Both the position numbers and the translations under genes were made by a program. The notes beneath the pieces are model-generated. The model worked only from the letters and a program-made list of their open reading frames with translations. It did not search any database and had not been told where the DNA came from. Positions 35,163 to 44,900 of a stretch of DNA of 64,000 nucleotides are shown here, piece by piece (the first letter of the stretch is position 1; every line of letters begins with the position of its first letter). The stretch is from the NCBI GenBank assembly GCA_036156195.1, contig JAYZUZ010000020.1:1-64000 (forward strand), given 5' to 3'. This stretch comes from Abyssibacter sp036156195 (GTDB lineage Bacteria > Pseudomonadota > Gammaproteobacteria > Nevskiales > OUC007).

Positions 35163-36029
35163 ATGACCGACAAGCTGCATCCGCCGTTTCCTGACCAGCA
35201 CATGCAACCGCCCGGACAGGAGTCCAAGATGGACCCGGCGCCGCGCTTTTCCGGCACCGACTACCGCCCTGCGGGCAAGCTGGAGCATCGGGCCGCGCTC
35301 ATCACCGGCGGTGACTCCGGGATTGGCCGGTCAGTTGCCACACTGTTCGCCCGCGAGGGTGCAGATGTCGCCATGGTCTACCTGCCCGAAGAACAGGGCG
35401 ACGCGGAGACCGCGGCCCGGCAGGTCGAGCAAACGGGTCGACAGGCCGTGCTCATCCCCGGCGATGTCAGTGACCCGGCTTTCTGTGAACACGCGGTGGG
35501 GCGCGCCGTCGAAGCACTGGGCGGCCTGGACATCCTGGTCAACAACGCCGCCTACCAACGTCACCGAGACAACCTGGACGCCGTCAGCATCGAACAGTGG
35601 GAAACCACGTTTCGCACCAATGTGTTCGGGTACTTCTACATGGCGAAGTACGCCGTCCCGCGGATGCCACCGGGTAGTGCCATTATCAACACGGGCTCGG
35701 TCACCGGCCTGGAGGGCAAGTCCAGACTGCTCGACTATTCATCCACCAAGGGCGCCATTCACGCCTTGACCAAGTCGCTGGCGCAGTCGCTGGTGGACCA
35801 GCAAATCCGCGTCAACTGCGTTGCACCTGGCCCGGTCTGGACCCCGCTGAATCCAGCTGAGCGTGCGGACGAAGACATCCACGAGTTTGGCGCCAAGACG
35901 CCCATGGGCCGTCCTGGCCAGCCCGAGGAAATGGCGCCCGCCTATGTATTCTTCGCGAGCAATGCTGATTCCAGCTACATCACCGGACAGGTTCTGCCTG
36001 TTCTCGGTGGGGAGACAACGGCGGGATGA
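35163..36029 (+). CDS. SDR-family NAD(P)-dependent oxidoreductase (YghA-like)
   Basis: A 288-residue short-chain dehydrogenase with an N-terminal extension of about 40 residues (MTDKLHPPFPDQHMQPPGQE) characteristic of the YghA/GsiB-linked stress SDRs. The cofactor motif is TGGDSGIGRS (residues 48-57) and the catalytic tyrosine-lysine is YSSTKGA (about 193-199), with the serine in NTGSVTG. The substrate is unknown. Its stop overlaps the next gene (ATGA). Together with the following genes it resembles a stress-inducible set. Confidence 0.92.
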   Translation: MTDKLHPPFPDQHMQPPGQESKMDPAPRFSGTDYRPAGKLEHRAALITGGDSGIGRSVATLFAREGADVAMVYLPEEQGDAETAARQVEQTGRQAVLIPGDVSDPAFCEHAVGRAVEALGGLDILVNNAAYQRHRDNLDAVSIEQWETTFRTNVFGYFYMAKYAVPRMPPGSAIINTGSVTGLEGKSRLLDYSSTKGAIHALTKSLAQSLVDQQIRVNCVAPGPVWTPLNPAERADEDIHEFGAKTPMGRPGQPEEMAPAYVFFASNADSSYITGQVLPVLGGETTAG

Positions 36030-36349
36030 CTGAACTCGATCAGCAGACGCCGCCGGCCGTGCTCAAGGAGCAATCCACGCAGGGCGGTCGCTATTACATC
36101 CCACTGGACGGAACCCGGGCTTCGGCCGAGCTGACGTGGCACCGCAATCCCGACGGCCGTATCACGGCGGACCACACCTACGTCCCTGACGAATGGCGTG
36201 GTCAAGGCCTCGCGCACCGTCTGGTCGAAGCATTGATGCAGGATGCCCAAGCCAATGGGTGGCAGGTCATCCCAGCCTGCTCCTACGTGCGCGCTGAATC
36301 GCGTCGCAACCCAGCCTGGCAGGCCCTGACGGCCAACCGCCCAATCTAG
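36026..36349 (+). CDS. Small GNAT-like N-acetyltransferase
   Basis: A 107-residue protein of the short YidJ-like GNAT group (about 90-100 residues). RITADHTYVPDEWRGQGLAH contains the acetyl-CoA loop region R/Q-x-x-G-x-A/G as WRGQGLA. The C-terminus CSYVRAESRRNPAWQAL is typical of this group. Its ATG overlaps the SDR stop. The substrate is unknown. Confidence 0.85.
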   Translation: MTELDQQTPPAVLKEQSTQGGRYYIPLDGTRASAELTWHRNPDGRITADHTYVPDEWRGQGLAHRLVEALMQDAQANGWQVIPACSYVRAESRRNPAWQALTANRPI

Positions 36350-36427
36350 CCCTTCTGCCCGATCGGCGCGTCTAGACCTGACGGGCCGGCGGGCCGTTAT
36401 CCATTCCAACCCATAGGAGTGAGTCTC

Positions 36428-37042
36428 ATGTCCATACATCAACCCATTCCCATCGACAGCATCAAGGAAGACGAAACCAAGGCCCACCAGCGTCCACATG
36501 ACGACGTGCTGAGCCGGGTGCTTGAGGACCATGCTGAGATCAAACGCCGCTTCAACGCCATCTCGCACGCGGGTTCAGTCGCTGACAAGCGCGAGGCCTT
36601 GCATGCGCTGATTCACAAGCTGGTCGTGCATGAAACCGCCGAACAGGAAATTCTCCATCCCCTCACCCGTTCCGCGAACAACGGTGCGGATGTGGCGGAT
36701 CGCCGCATTGAGGAGGAGTCACAGGCGGAGGAAATGCTTGCGCGGCTGGACCGCCTGGACGTGGATGATCCGGACTTCGATTCACTAATCAGCCGACTGC
36801 GCGACGAAGTGATCCAGCACGCCGAAGCCGAGGAACATACGGAGTTCCCGAAAATCGAGCAGTCCGTTTCCCCGGACAAACTGGAGTCGCTGGCGTCGAT
36901 CTACCGAGCCGCCGAAGCGACGGCACCGACGCGGCCGCATCCGAATGGGCCCACGTCTGCCGCCGGCAACCTTGCGCTTGGCCCCCTGGTCGCCATCGCC
37001 GATCGTGCGCGTGATGCCATCCGTCAGGCCCGAGAGCAGTAA
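36428..37042 (+). CDS. Hemerythrin-like HHE-domain protein
   Basis: A 204-residue protein with the HHE cation-binding domain: LEDHAEIKRRF, LVVHETAEQEILHP and QHAEAEEHTEFPKIEQ supply the His/Glu ligand set of a diiron or related centre. The ATG at 36428 has AGGAG (36415-36419) upstream; the GTG at 36419 is rejected because it overlaps that RBS. It could sense O2, NO or oxidants. The C-terminus is Ala/Pro-rich. A hairpin follows before the next gene. Confidence 0.9.
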   Translation: MSIHQPIPIDSIKEDETKAHQRPHDDVLSRVLEDHAEIKRRFNAISHAGSVADKREALHALIHKLVVHETAEQEILHPLTRSANNGADVADRRIEEESQAEEMLARLDRLDVDDPDFDSLISRLRDEVIQHAEAEEHTEFPKIEQSVSPDKLESLASIYRAAEATAPTRPHPNGPTSAAGNLALGPLVAIADRARDAIRQAREQ

Positions 37043-37053
37043 TCCATCGCCAC

Positions 37054-37079
37054 AGGTCCCGACCACAGGGTCGGGGCCT
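37054..37079 (+). terminator. Hairpin after the hemerythrin gene
   Basis: AGGTCCCGACC (37054-37064) and GGTCGGGGCCT (37069-37079) form a stem of 11 pairs (one G-U) around the loop ACAG. It lies between the hemerythrin stop and the next ATG at 37102. No T-run follows, so partial termination or mRNA processing is more likely than full termination. Confidence 0.45.
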
Positions 37080-37101
37080 CAGGCATGCAAGGAGCAGCGT
37101 G

Positions 37102-37557
37102 ATGAGCAAACTCAGCGAACAATCCGCCGGCAATCAGCGTATGGAAGCCGGGATGTTCTACCCCACGGGCTATATGGTGGTCGGGTTCGACCACACCGGC
37201 GACGCAAGTGCAGCGCATGACTACCTGCGTAATGCCGGGTTCGAGCCCGATGACATCACCATCGTGCCCGCAGAGCAGATGCGCCGCGAAGCAGAGGCGA
37301 ATCTGAGCAATCCGGGCCTTTTTGCCTCCATCGGGGCCAGCCTGCCCGTCCGGGAGAAACAACTGGACCTGGCTAGACGCGGCTGCGAGTTCGTGCTGGT
37401 AAACGCACCCACAGACCACGCCGAAACCCGGGCCAAGAAGGCCCTGGCGCAGCTGCCCGTGCGCTATGCGGTCAAGTACCGCCACCTGGTCATCGAGGAC
37501 ATGCGCAACCAGATCGAATCGACCCAACCCCATAGCGATGCCGCGCGCGGCGCCTAG
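37102..37557 (+). CDS. Unknown 151-residue protein in stress cluster
   Basis: A 151-residue soluble protein. YPTGYMVVGFDHTGDASAAH and FEPDDITIVPAEQM suggest a compact alpha/beta or ferredoxin-like domain of the general-stress type, but I cannot name the family. Its start codon follows a GTG (GTGATG); the ATG was chosen. It sits between the hemerythrin and a Rho-N-like protein, so it probably shares their regulation. Confidence 0.6.
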   Translation: MSKLSEQSAGNQRMEAGMFYPTGYMVVGFDHTGDASAAHDYLRNAGFEPDDITIVPAEQMRREAEANLSNPGLFASIGASLPVREKQLDLARRGCEFVLVNAPTDHAETRAKKALAQLPVRYAVKYRHLVIEDMRNQIESTQPHSDAARGA

Positions 37558-37575
37558 TCATCCGGGAGCATTGCG

Positions 37576-37905
37576 ATGTCGACATCATGGACGCCGAAGG
37601 ACAAACGCCAGTACGAGCACGTCAAGCAAAGTGAACGCGACCGCGGCCGCACAACCCACCAGGCCAAGACCATTGCCGCGCGTACCGTCAACAGCCAGCG
37701 CCGTGCTGAGGGCCGCACGCCCAATCGGCGCAGCCAGGGCACGGGCAACCCGCACACGCGGCTGGAACAGCGGACCGTCGTCGAATTGCGTAATCGAGCT
37801 TCGCAACTCGATATCAAAGGCCGCAGCAGGATGAACAAGCAGGCGCTCATCGAGGCGATTCGGGAACACACTGCCTCGTCCACGGCAGCCGGTCGCAGCC
37901 GTTGA
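37576..37905 (+). CDS. Small basic protein with Rho-N/SAP-like C-terminus
   Basis: A 109-residue strongly basic, hydrophilic protein. The N-terminal KDKRQYEHVKQSERDRGRT resembles proteins annotated as plasmid-stabilisation or Rho-termination-type small stress proteins. Residues about 67-95 (VVELRNRASQLDIKGRSRM, then NKQALIEAIRE) look like a Rho-N/SAP helix-extended-helix nucleic-acid-binding motif. It is probably the end of the stress cluster. Function inferred only. Confidence 0.65.
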   Translation: MSTSWTPKDKRQYEHVKQSERDRGRTTHQAKTIAARTVNSQRRAEGRTPNRRSQGTGNPHTRLEQRTVVELRNRASQLDIKGRSRMNKQALIEAIREHTASSTAAGRSR

Positions 37906-38083
37906 AACAGGTGTGCCGATCACCGAAAGAGCTCGGGCTTGGAACACCCCCACAACGAACCACAGCCACGACCTGCTTCTGATCGCGGTCAATGCCACCC
38001 ATGCGCTAAAGACCGCTTGCAGTCAGTCGATACCAAGACACCAGCCATCGCGGAGCTGGACGCCATACTGAGAGATACCCCCC

Positions 38084-39007
38084 ACGAAACTGCTGCTCAT
38101 CGACGACTGCCAGTCATCACAGGCGCTGATCGAAGGGATGCTGTCGACGGTTTGCCCCGGACTGGATCTCAGTGTCGAGGACGATGCGGTTGATTTCAGC
38201 GCAGCTGACGTGATCGGGAGCTATGACTGCGTGCTGCTGGACTACCGCCTGCCAAGCATGAACGGACTGGAGCTGCTCGCCCAGGCGCGCAAAGCACAGG
38301 TGGAAACACCGCCGGTCATCATGCTGAGCGGCGAGCGGGACCTGCGTGTCGCGGTTGAAGCCATCAAGCTCGGAAGCTGTGACTTTCTACCCAAGCAAGA
38401 CCTCAATGCCGAGCAGTTAGGTCAGGCCATCGCGACGGCCGTGCAGCAGCGACAGAACAAATCAACCACCCGGAATCAGCGACAAGCGCAAACCGTCGCC
38501 GCGGTGGCGCCTCTACACCACAAGCAGAGCCGGGCATTCAATGCCGCCCTGCAGCAGCAGATGGCCGTCAGTCAGGAGCAGGACACCGGTTGCGCAATTG
38601 TTCTCCTGGACACCGTCTTCGCCCCCGCCTTCGGCGCGCCGTTGAGCGATATTGAATCGCGTGCACTGTTACGCCAGTCCGAACAGCGGCTCTCCGCGGC
38701 GCTGCGGGCCGGAGACAGCATTCACCGCATCGGCCCCGGGCGAGTCGCCATACTGCTCGCGGGTAGCTCCACCGAGACCGCCGTAACCGCCGCGCGCGCC
38801 CGCATAGAACGCCGATTACTGGGCCCGTACCCGCTGACCTCGACTCGCCATGCAAGCGCACGGACCCGCATCGGCGTCGCGGTGTATCCCTCGGATGCGA
38901 CGAACGAAACAGACCTGGTCCAGCACGCGATCAACGCCATGAAACAGCCCGCCTGCCTCTGTAACGACGCCGTCGTTTCACCGGTTGAGTCGACGCATTC
39001 CCACTAG
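38084..39007 (+). CDS. Response regulator with degenerate GGDEF domain; apparent ACG start
   Basis: A receiver-domain protein of about 307 aa if read from 38084. The acidic pair (KLLLIDDCQ) is coded at 38087-38113, upstream of the first in-frame ATG (38138). The phosphoacceptor is in VLLDYRLPSMNG, the Ser/Thr in MLSGERD, the lysine in LPKQD. The C-terminal part has IGVAVYPSDATNETDLVQHA, typical of GGDEF domains, but GPGRVAILL stands where GGDEF should be, so it is probably not a cyclase. An in-frame stop at 38069-38071 means no ATG, GTG or TTG can supply the full receiver domain; the candidates are ACG 38084, ATA 38075 or CTG 38090. Confidence 0.7.
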   Translation, partial: TKLLLIDDCQSSQALIEGMLSTVCPGLDLSVEDDAVDFSAADVIGSYDCVLLDYRLPSMNGLELLAQARKAQVETPPVIMLSGERDLRVAVEAIKLGSCDFLPKQDLNAEQLGQAIATAVQQRQNKSTTRNQRQAQTVAAVAPLHHKQSRAFNAALQQQMAVSQEQDTGCAIVLLDTVFAPAFGAPLSDIESRALLRQSEQRLSAALRAGDSIHRIGPGRVAILLAGSSTETAVTAARARIERRLLGPYPLTSTRHASARTRIGVAVYPSDATNETDLVQHAINAMKQPACLCNDAVVSPVESTHSH

Positions 39008-39083
39008 CCCCGACCGCACCACCTTCTCCAAGCCCGCGATGCCGGATTGGTAGACTGCAGCCCCCTGCCCAGAAGGTCGATAC

Positions 39084-39926
39084 GTGCTCAGCTACCGTCA
39101 CGGTTTTCATGCCGGCAACCATGCCGACGTCCTCAAGCATGCGGTGCTGACAGCCATCATTGAGTACCTGCAGCGTAAACCTGCTCCGGTGTATCTGATC
39201 GACACCCATGCGGGCGCGGCGCTGCACCGGCTCGATAGCGAACAGGCCCACAAAACCGGAGAAGCCGCGCGCGGCATCGGCCGGCTGTGGAATGCCGATT
39301 CGCCGCCGGCGTTGCTGCAGCGTTACCTCGGCGTGTTGCATCACTTCAACCCATCGGGGGCGTTGCAGGTCTATCCCGGGTCCAGCGCGATCATGCAGTC
39401 GTTGATGCGCGATGTGGACCGGCTGCGTGCCTTCGATCTGCATCCCACCGAGCATCAAAACCTGGCTGCCCACTATCGCGGCCAGCGTGCGGTGCGCGTC
39501 GAACATGGCGATGGTTTCAAAGGCCTGCTCGGACAGGTTCCACCCGCCAGCCGGCGAGGCCTGGTCCTGATGGACCCTTCCTACGAAAACAAGCAGGAGT
39601 TCTCGACAGTGGCTTCGTCGGTGGAGGCCGCCATCCGCCGTTTCGCGACCGGCACCTATGTCATCTGGTACCCAAGACTGGCAAGACAAAGTGCAGATGC
39701 CATGTTGCGCAGGCTGCACCGGCTGGCGCCCGACAACTGGCTGCAGGTCGAGCTCAACGTCAAGCGTCAACCCAGCGACGGCTTTGGCATGTTCGGCAGC
39801 GGGCTGTATGTGATCAACCCGCCCTGGACCCTGCCGTCTCAACTGGCAGAGGCGATGTCTTGGCTGGTCACCACACTGGGCGAGGACGACCACGCCGGGT
39901 ACCACCTGGATCACAGGATTCAGTAG
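39084..39926 (+). CDS. rlmJ: 23S rRNA (adenine2030-N6)-methyltransferase
   Basis: RlmJ (280 aa, GTG start) methylates A2030 of 23S rRNA. The N-terminus LSYRHGFHAGNHADVLKHAV is the family opening. The SAM and catalytic region includes RGLVLMDPSYENKQEF, where the usual DPPY is DPSY, and NPPWTLPSQL near the C-terminus. The gene lies between the response regulator and a small DUF4169 gene. Confidence 0.93.
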   Translation: MLSYRHGFHAGNHADVLKHAVLTAIIEYLQRKPAPVYLIDTHAGAALHRLDSEQAHKTGEAARGIGRLWNADSPPALLQRYLGVLHHFNPSGALQVYPGSSAIMQSLMRDVDRLRAFDLHPTEHQNLAAHYRGQRAVRVEHGDGFKGLLGQVPPASRRGLVLMDPSYENKQEFSTVASSVEAAIRRFATGTYVIWYPRLARQSADAMLRRLHRLAPDNWLQVELNVKRQPSDGFGMFGSGLYVINPPWTLPSQLAEAMSWLVTTLGEDDHAGYHLDHRIQ

Positions 39927-39947
39927 CCACCCGCAAGCCGCTACACT
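39919..39947 (+). promoter_or_regulatory. Candidate promoter before DUF4169
   Basis: TTCAGT (39919-39924) and TACACT (39942-39947) are 17 bp apart at the 3' end of rlmJ, 27 bp before the DUF4169 ATG. By-eye call. Confidence 0.3.
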
Positions 39948-39973
39948 GGGCCCATTCAGGATGACGGCACGTC

Positions 39974-40174
39974 ATGGGCAAGGTCACGAATCTCAATCGC
40001 GTTCGCAAGCGCAAGGCCCGCGAAACGGCCGCGCGGGTCGCCGACGAAAATCGTGTGCGATTCGGCCGCCCAGCGGCCCAGCGCAAGCAGGACGCCAAGG
40101 AGCGCGCCCAGGCCGAGTGTCGGCTGGATCAGCACCGGCGCGAACCGACCGACTCCGACGACGCAGCTAGCTAG
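39974..40174 (+). CDS. DUF4169 family small basic protein
   Basis: A 66-residue basic protein. The opening MGKVTNLNRVRKRKARETAA followed by NRVRFGRP matches the DUF4169 family, usually a short Arg/Lys-rich protein of unknown function, more often seen in alphaproteobacteria. It is followed 18 bp later by the LysE-type gene. Confidence 0.75.
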   Translation: MGKVTNLNRVRKRKARETAARVADENRVRFGRPAAQRKQDAKERAQAECRLDQHRREPTDSDDAAS

Positions 40175-40192
40175 CCCGCCGCCTCGTTTCCC

Positions 40193-40819
40193 GTGCAGGA
40201 CCCCACCGTCTTGCTGGCCTTTTCTGCCAGTTTCTTTTTCATCGCGGCGTCGCCCGGCCTCTGCATGACCCTGGCCATGTCACTGGGCATTCGCCTCGGC
40301 CTGCGCCGCACGCTGTGGATGATGGCGGGCGAACTCGTTGGCGTGGGTCTAGTTGCGGCCGCTGCCGCATTGGGTGTCGGCAGCCTGATCCTGGCTGCGC
40401 CGATGGCCTTTGCCTTGTTCAAGATCGCTGGTGCGACGTATTTATTCTGGTCGGGTTGGCAGTGCTGGCGCAGCCCGCCGCCGACCTTGGACGCGACCAG
40501 AACAATCCAAGGCCACAACAGGGGACAGCTGGCGTTGCAGGGTTTCGTCACCGCCGCTTCCAACCCCAAGGCCTGGGCGTTCAATGCAGCCCTGCTGCCG
40601 CCATTCATCGACCCCGCCCGGACACTGGCACCACAGCTGGCGGCCCTGCTGGTGATTCTGCTGTGTATCGAATTCGTCTGTCTGCTGGCCTATGCCCAGG
40701 GTGGGCGGACGCTGGCACGGTGGCTGGCCCGCGGTGGACATGCCCGCTGGCTGAATCGGATCTCCGCGGTCCTGATGTGGGCAGTGGGCATCTGGCTGCT
40801 GGCCAGCGAGCGCGCGTAA
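40193..40819 (+). CDS. LysE/RhtB-family amino-acid exporter
   Basis: A 208-residue inner-membrane protein with a GTG start and six predicted helices. FFIAASPGLCMTLAMSLGIRLGLRR near the N-terminus resembles the LysE/RhtB signature (segment quoted only in part: SPGLCMTLAMSLG), and ASNPKAWAFNAALLPPFID is the typical mid-protein motif. The substrate cannot be assigned; these exporters handle amino acids or homoserine-lactone-like molecules. Confidence 0.9.
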   Translation: MQDPTVLLAFSASFFFIAASPGLCMTLAMSLGIRLGLRRTLWMMAGELVGVGLVAAAAALGVGSLILAAPMAFALFKIAGATYLFWSGWQCWRSPPPTLDATRTIQGHNRGQLALQGFVTAASNPKAWAFNAALLPPFIDPARTLAPQLAALLVILLCIEFVCLLAYAQGGRTLARWLARGGHARWLNRISAVLMWAVGIWLLASERA

Positions 40820-40912
40820 CGCCCACCCGGTCTGCACCCCTCACCCGCACTGCAAGCGAGTAGACTTTCACGCTGACAACAGCCGTATAGCAGGATACGC
40901 AGGGGGACATCG

Positions 40913-41968
40913 GTGAAAGCTTGGATTGGCCTGGTCTCGGTACTGGGCATGGGACTGGCATGGGCGCAACCGCCCGCAACCCCGGTACAGGTGGACCCCG
41001 TTCGGGTGGCCAGCACGGCCGGGCAGCTACGTATCGTCGCCCGCGTGGTCGCCCCCGAAGCCGGCGAGATCGCCGCTCGCACGGCCGGCACGATTATTCG
41101 CTATGCCGTCGACGTGGGCGACACCGTGCGCGCCGGTTCGGTGCTGGCTGAACTGGACCGCAAATCGCAGACCTCGACACTGGCACTGGCCAAGGCCGAT
41201 CTCGCCCGCGCTGAAGCACAGGCTGTGCTGGCCCGCGAGCAGATGCAGCGCGTACAGGCCCTGCGCGGCTCATCCGCATTTTCCGAGTCATTGCTGGATC
41301 AGCGTACGGCTGAACTGGGTGTCGCTGAGGCCGATGTGCAGCTGGCACGCGTCAATGTCGCCTCTGCGCAAACGGACTATGACTGGGGCCTGGTGAAGGC
41401 ACCGTTCCCGGGCGTGGTCACCGCCCGCCCCAGTAACGTGGGAGCCTGGGTCAACCGGGGTCAGCCCGTGGTCAGTCTGGTGAACCCGGCCGCTTTCGAA
41501 ATTGAAGCCGATGTGCCAGCCAACCGACTGCGCGGCCTGACAGCCGGCACGCCGGTGACCGTTGAACTGGCTGGCGCCTCCCTGGTCGGCCGCATCCGTG
41601 CCATCGTGCCCGCCGAAAACCCATCGACCCGGACACGCCCGGTGCGGATTGCTGCTGACATCCCCCCGACACTGGAAGGACTCGCAGCCAACGCATCTGC
41701 GCGCGTGATGCTGCCATTGGCCGGCACCTCGGATGCACTCACCGTCCATAAAGACGCCATCAACCGCCGTGGCGATGCTGCAACCGTTTACGTGGTTGAA
41801 GACGGCAAGGCGGCTGTGCGCCCAGTGACGCTCGGCGATGCAGTGGGTAACCGCCTAGTGGTACGCGACGGACTGGCGGCAGGCGACCTGGTGGTCATCC
41901 GCGGCAATGAACGACTGCGCCCGGGCCAGGCGGTGCGCTTTGATGCGCCGGATGGAGCCGGCTCGTGA
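40913..41968 (+). CDS. RND efflux periplasmic adaptor (membrane fusion protein)
   Basis: A 351-residue HlyD/AcrA-type adaptor with a Sec signal (VLGMGLAWA). The barrel-sandwich halves (AGTIIRYAVDVGDTVRAGSV and VKAPFPGVVTARPSNVGAWV) flank a short coiled hairpin (about 90-140). A beta barrel and membrane-proximal domain follow. There is no lipobox. The start is GTG with AGGGGG five to six bases upstream. The stop overlaps the permease GTG (GTGA). No outer-membrane channel gene is nearby. Confidence 0.93.
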   Translation: MKAWIGLVSVLGMGLAWAQPPATPVQVDPVRVASTAGQLRIVARVVAPEAGEIAARTAGTIIRYAVDVGDTVRAGSVLAELDRKSQTSTLALAKADLARAEAQAVLAREQMQRVQALRGSSAFSESLLDQRTAELGVAEADVQLARVNVASAQTDYDWGLVKAPFPGVVTARPSNVGAWVNRGQPVVSLVNPAAFEIEADVPANRLRGLTAGTPVTVELAGASLVGRIRAIVPAENPSTRTRPVRIAADIPPTLEGLAANASARVMLPLAGTSDALTVHKDAINRRGDAATVYVVEDGKAAVRPVTLGDAVGNRLVVRDGLAAGDLVVIRGNERLRPGQAVRFDAPDGAGS

Positions 41969-44900
41969 ACCTGATTCGCGGCTCAATCACCCGCCCCATC
42001 GCCGTCATCAGCGTGGTGCTGATGACCGTGATGTTCGGTGTGCTGGCGCTGTCGACCATTCCGGTGCAGCTGGCGCCCGACGTGCAAAACCCGGTCATCA
42101 ACATCCAGACGCTGTGGCCAGGTGCCGCGCCAGCAGAGATCGAGCGCGAGATCATCAACCAGCAGGAAGAGGTGCTCGCCGGCGTCGAAGGCCTGGCGGA
42201 AATGACCTCCAGCTCCCAAGACTCGGTTGGCGCGATCACGCTAGAGTTCAATGTCGGCACCGACATGGACAAGGCGCTGCTGCTGGTCGCCAGCCGGCTG
42301 GATCGGGTGCCCAGCTACCCGGCCGAAGCGCTCAAGCCGACGCTGCAAACCGCCGGCGCCCAGGACAACCCCATCACCTGGATGTCGCTCCTGCGTACGG
42401 ACGACAACAGCCGCCCGATGCACACCTATGGCGACTTCGCCAACGATGTGGTCAAGGAACGCATCGAGCGCGTACCGGGCGTGGGTTTCGTCAATGTCTA
42501 CGGCGGCACGGAGCGCGAACTGCAAATCATCATTGATGCGCAGCGCATGGCGTCCTACGGCATCACCATCAGGCAAATGCTCAGCACCCTGCGCGCGGCC
42601 AACATCTCGCTGTCCGCCGGCGACATCGAGGAAGGCAAGCGTCGCTACGTGGTGCGCTCGGAAGGTGAACTCAATGATCCGCAGGCCATCGCCGATGTGC
42701 TGTTGCGCAGCGCCCGCGACCCGCTGACCGGCGCCATCGCCCGGGTCACCGTGGGCGATGTCGCCACGCTGGCCTTCGACTACACCGAGCCCGGCGCCCA
42801 TATTCGCGACTTCGGTGAATCGACCATTGCCGTCAACGCCGTGCGCGAAACCGGCGCCAACGTGATTCAGGTGATGGCCGGCATTCGCGAGGCCGTGGAA
42901 GAGCTCAATGCCGGGCCGCTGGCGCGCGAACAGCTCAAGCTCAAGATCAACTACGACGAGACGGTGTACATCACCTCGGCCATCGAGTTGGTACAGACCA
43001 ACATCTGGGTCGGTGGCACGCTGGCCGCGCTGATGCTGATGCTGTTCCTGCGCTCCTTCGGGGCCACGGCCATCGTCTCGGTGGCCATCCCCGTCTCGGT
43101 GGTGGGCAGCTTCGTGGCCATGGCGGCCCTGGGCCGGTCGATCAACGTCGTCTCGCTGGCCGGTCTGGCATTCGCAGTCGGCATGGTTGTTGATGCCGCC
43201 ATCGTGGTGCTCGAAAACATCTACCGCCTGCGCCAGTCCGGCCTGCCTGTGCGCGAGGCGGCCTACCGCGGTGCTTCCGAAGTCTGGGGTGCGGTGCTGG
43301 TCTCAGCGCTAACCACGGTCATGGTGTTCATCCCCATCCTGGTGATGGAGCTGGAAGTCGGCCAACTGTTTCGCGACATCGCCGTCGCGATCTCGGTGGC
43401 GGTGGTGCTGTCCCTGTTGGTGGCGGTCACGGTCATCCCGGCGCTGTCGGTCAAACTGTTGGGTGGACGGGTCCGCAGTGCGGATTCGCGTCCGCTGCCC
43501 GTAGTCGATGCGTTCGCTCGCCGCTTTTCGGGCGGCATCCTGGCCTACACCCGCTGGGCGATCGCCACGCGCGGTCGGGCGCTGGCCGTCGCCGCGCTGA
43601 TCTGCAGCCTGAGCGGTCTGCTCACGGCGCTGCTCATGCCCAAGCTGGAGTATCTGCCGGAAGGCAATCGCAACTTCGTCTTCGGATTCATCATTCCGCC
43701 GCCGGGCTACAACCTGGACACCGTCAACCAGATTGCTGCCTCGATCGAAGACGACCTGCGGCCGTTGTGGGCACCGGTCACCGGGCCCGAGCCCACCGAA
43801 AACGGGATACCGAAGCTGGAATCCTTTTTCTTCGTCACCCTGCGCAACCGGGCGTTTCTCGGCGGCCAGGCAACGGAAGAAACCGAGGCCTACAAGCTGA
43901 TTGACCCCTTGCGCGGCCCCGCTTTCAAAGAACCCGGCACCTTCGGGTTCGTACTGCAGCCCTCGATCTTCGGGCGTGGTGTCGGCGGTGCCCGCTCGGT
44001 CGACCTGGACATCACCGGGCCCGACCTCGAAACCATTCTGGGGATCGCACTGCAAGCCGTCGGCCGGCTCAACGAAGCCCTGCCCTTTGCACAGGGCAAC
44101 CAGATGACCCCGCAACCGGGACTGGAGCTGGGCGCGCCCGAAGTCCGCGTACGCCCCGATCGCACCCGCCTCGCCGATGCCGGGGTGTCGGCGCAGGAAT
44201 TGTCGCTGACCGTCGATGCCTACAACGACGGAATTCGCGTCGCCGAAGTCACCGTTGGCAACGACCGGCTGAACCTGATGCTCATGGGCCCAGAGGGTGG
44301 CATTGAGCAAACCCAGGGCATCGCCTCGCTGCCGGTGATCACCGCGGACGGCACCATTACCACGGTGGGCGACCTGGCGCGGGTTGAGCTCACCCAGGGC
44401 CCCACGGAAATTCGCCATCGCGCACGCGCCCGGACCGTGACGCTGCAGGTCCGACCGGCGGCTCAATACCCGCTGGAGCAGGCGATGGACATCCTGCGTG
44501 ACGAGGTCATCGCCCCGATGACAGAAGCCGGCTTGCCGCCAGGCGTCAACCTGACGCTGTCAGGCACGGCGGACAAGCTGGACGTGACCTGGAACGCCAT
44601 GCAACTCCAACTGCTCGTCGCCCTGGTCATCGTTTATCTGGTGATGGCCATTCTGTTCGAGAGCTTCTTTTATCCCCTGATCATCGTGTTGTCGGTGCCA
44701 CTGGCGACCGCCGGCGCGTTTCTGCTGCTCTGGCTGGTCAATGTGGCAATGATGGGCGGCGGCCCCTATGCCGAGCTGAGCTTGTGGAGCCGAATGACCG
44801 AGGCGGCGGCCAACGCACCGGCGCTCAAGTTCGACATGCTGACGCTGCTGGGCTTCGTGATCCTGATCGGCATTGTGGTCAACAACGCGATCCTGCTGGT

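Noticed and set aside
37939..38193. Open frame before the response regulator
   Set aside because: It overlaps the receiver-domain code in a different frame and has no recognisable sequence. I considered a frameshift joining it to the receiver, but the receiver's own first strand is already coded in the other frame.
40873..40901. CTGACA-17-TACGCA as promoter of the RND adaptor
   Set aside because: The -10 would overlap the RBS and leave almost no leader before the GTG at 40913, so it is unlikely to be real.
43309..44466. Minus-strand open frame opposite the RND permease
   Set aside because: Shadow of the permease; its composition (Arg, Gln, Asp, Gly runs) is not protein-like.
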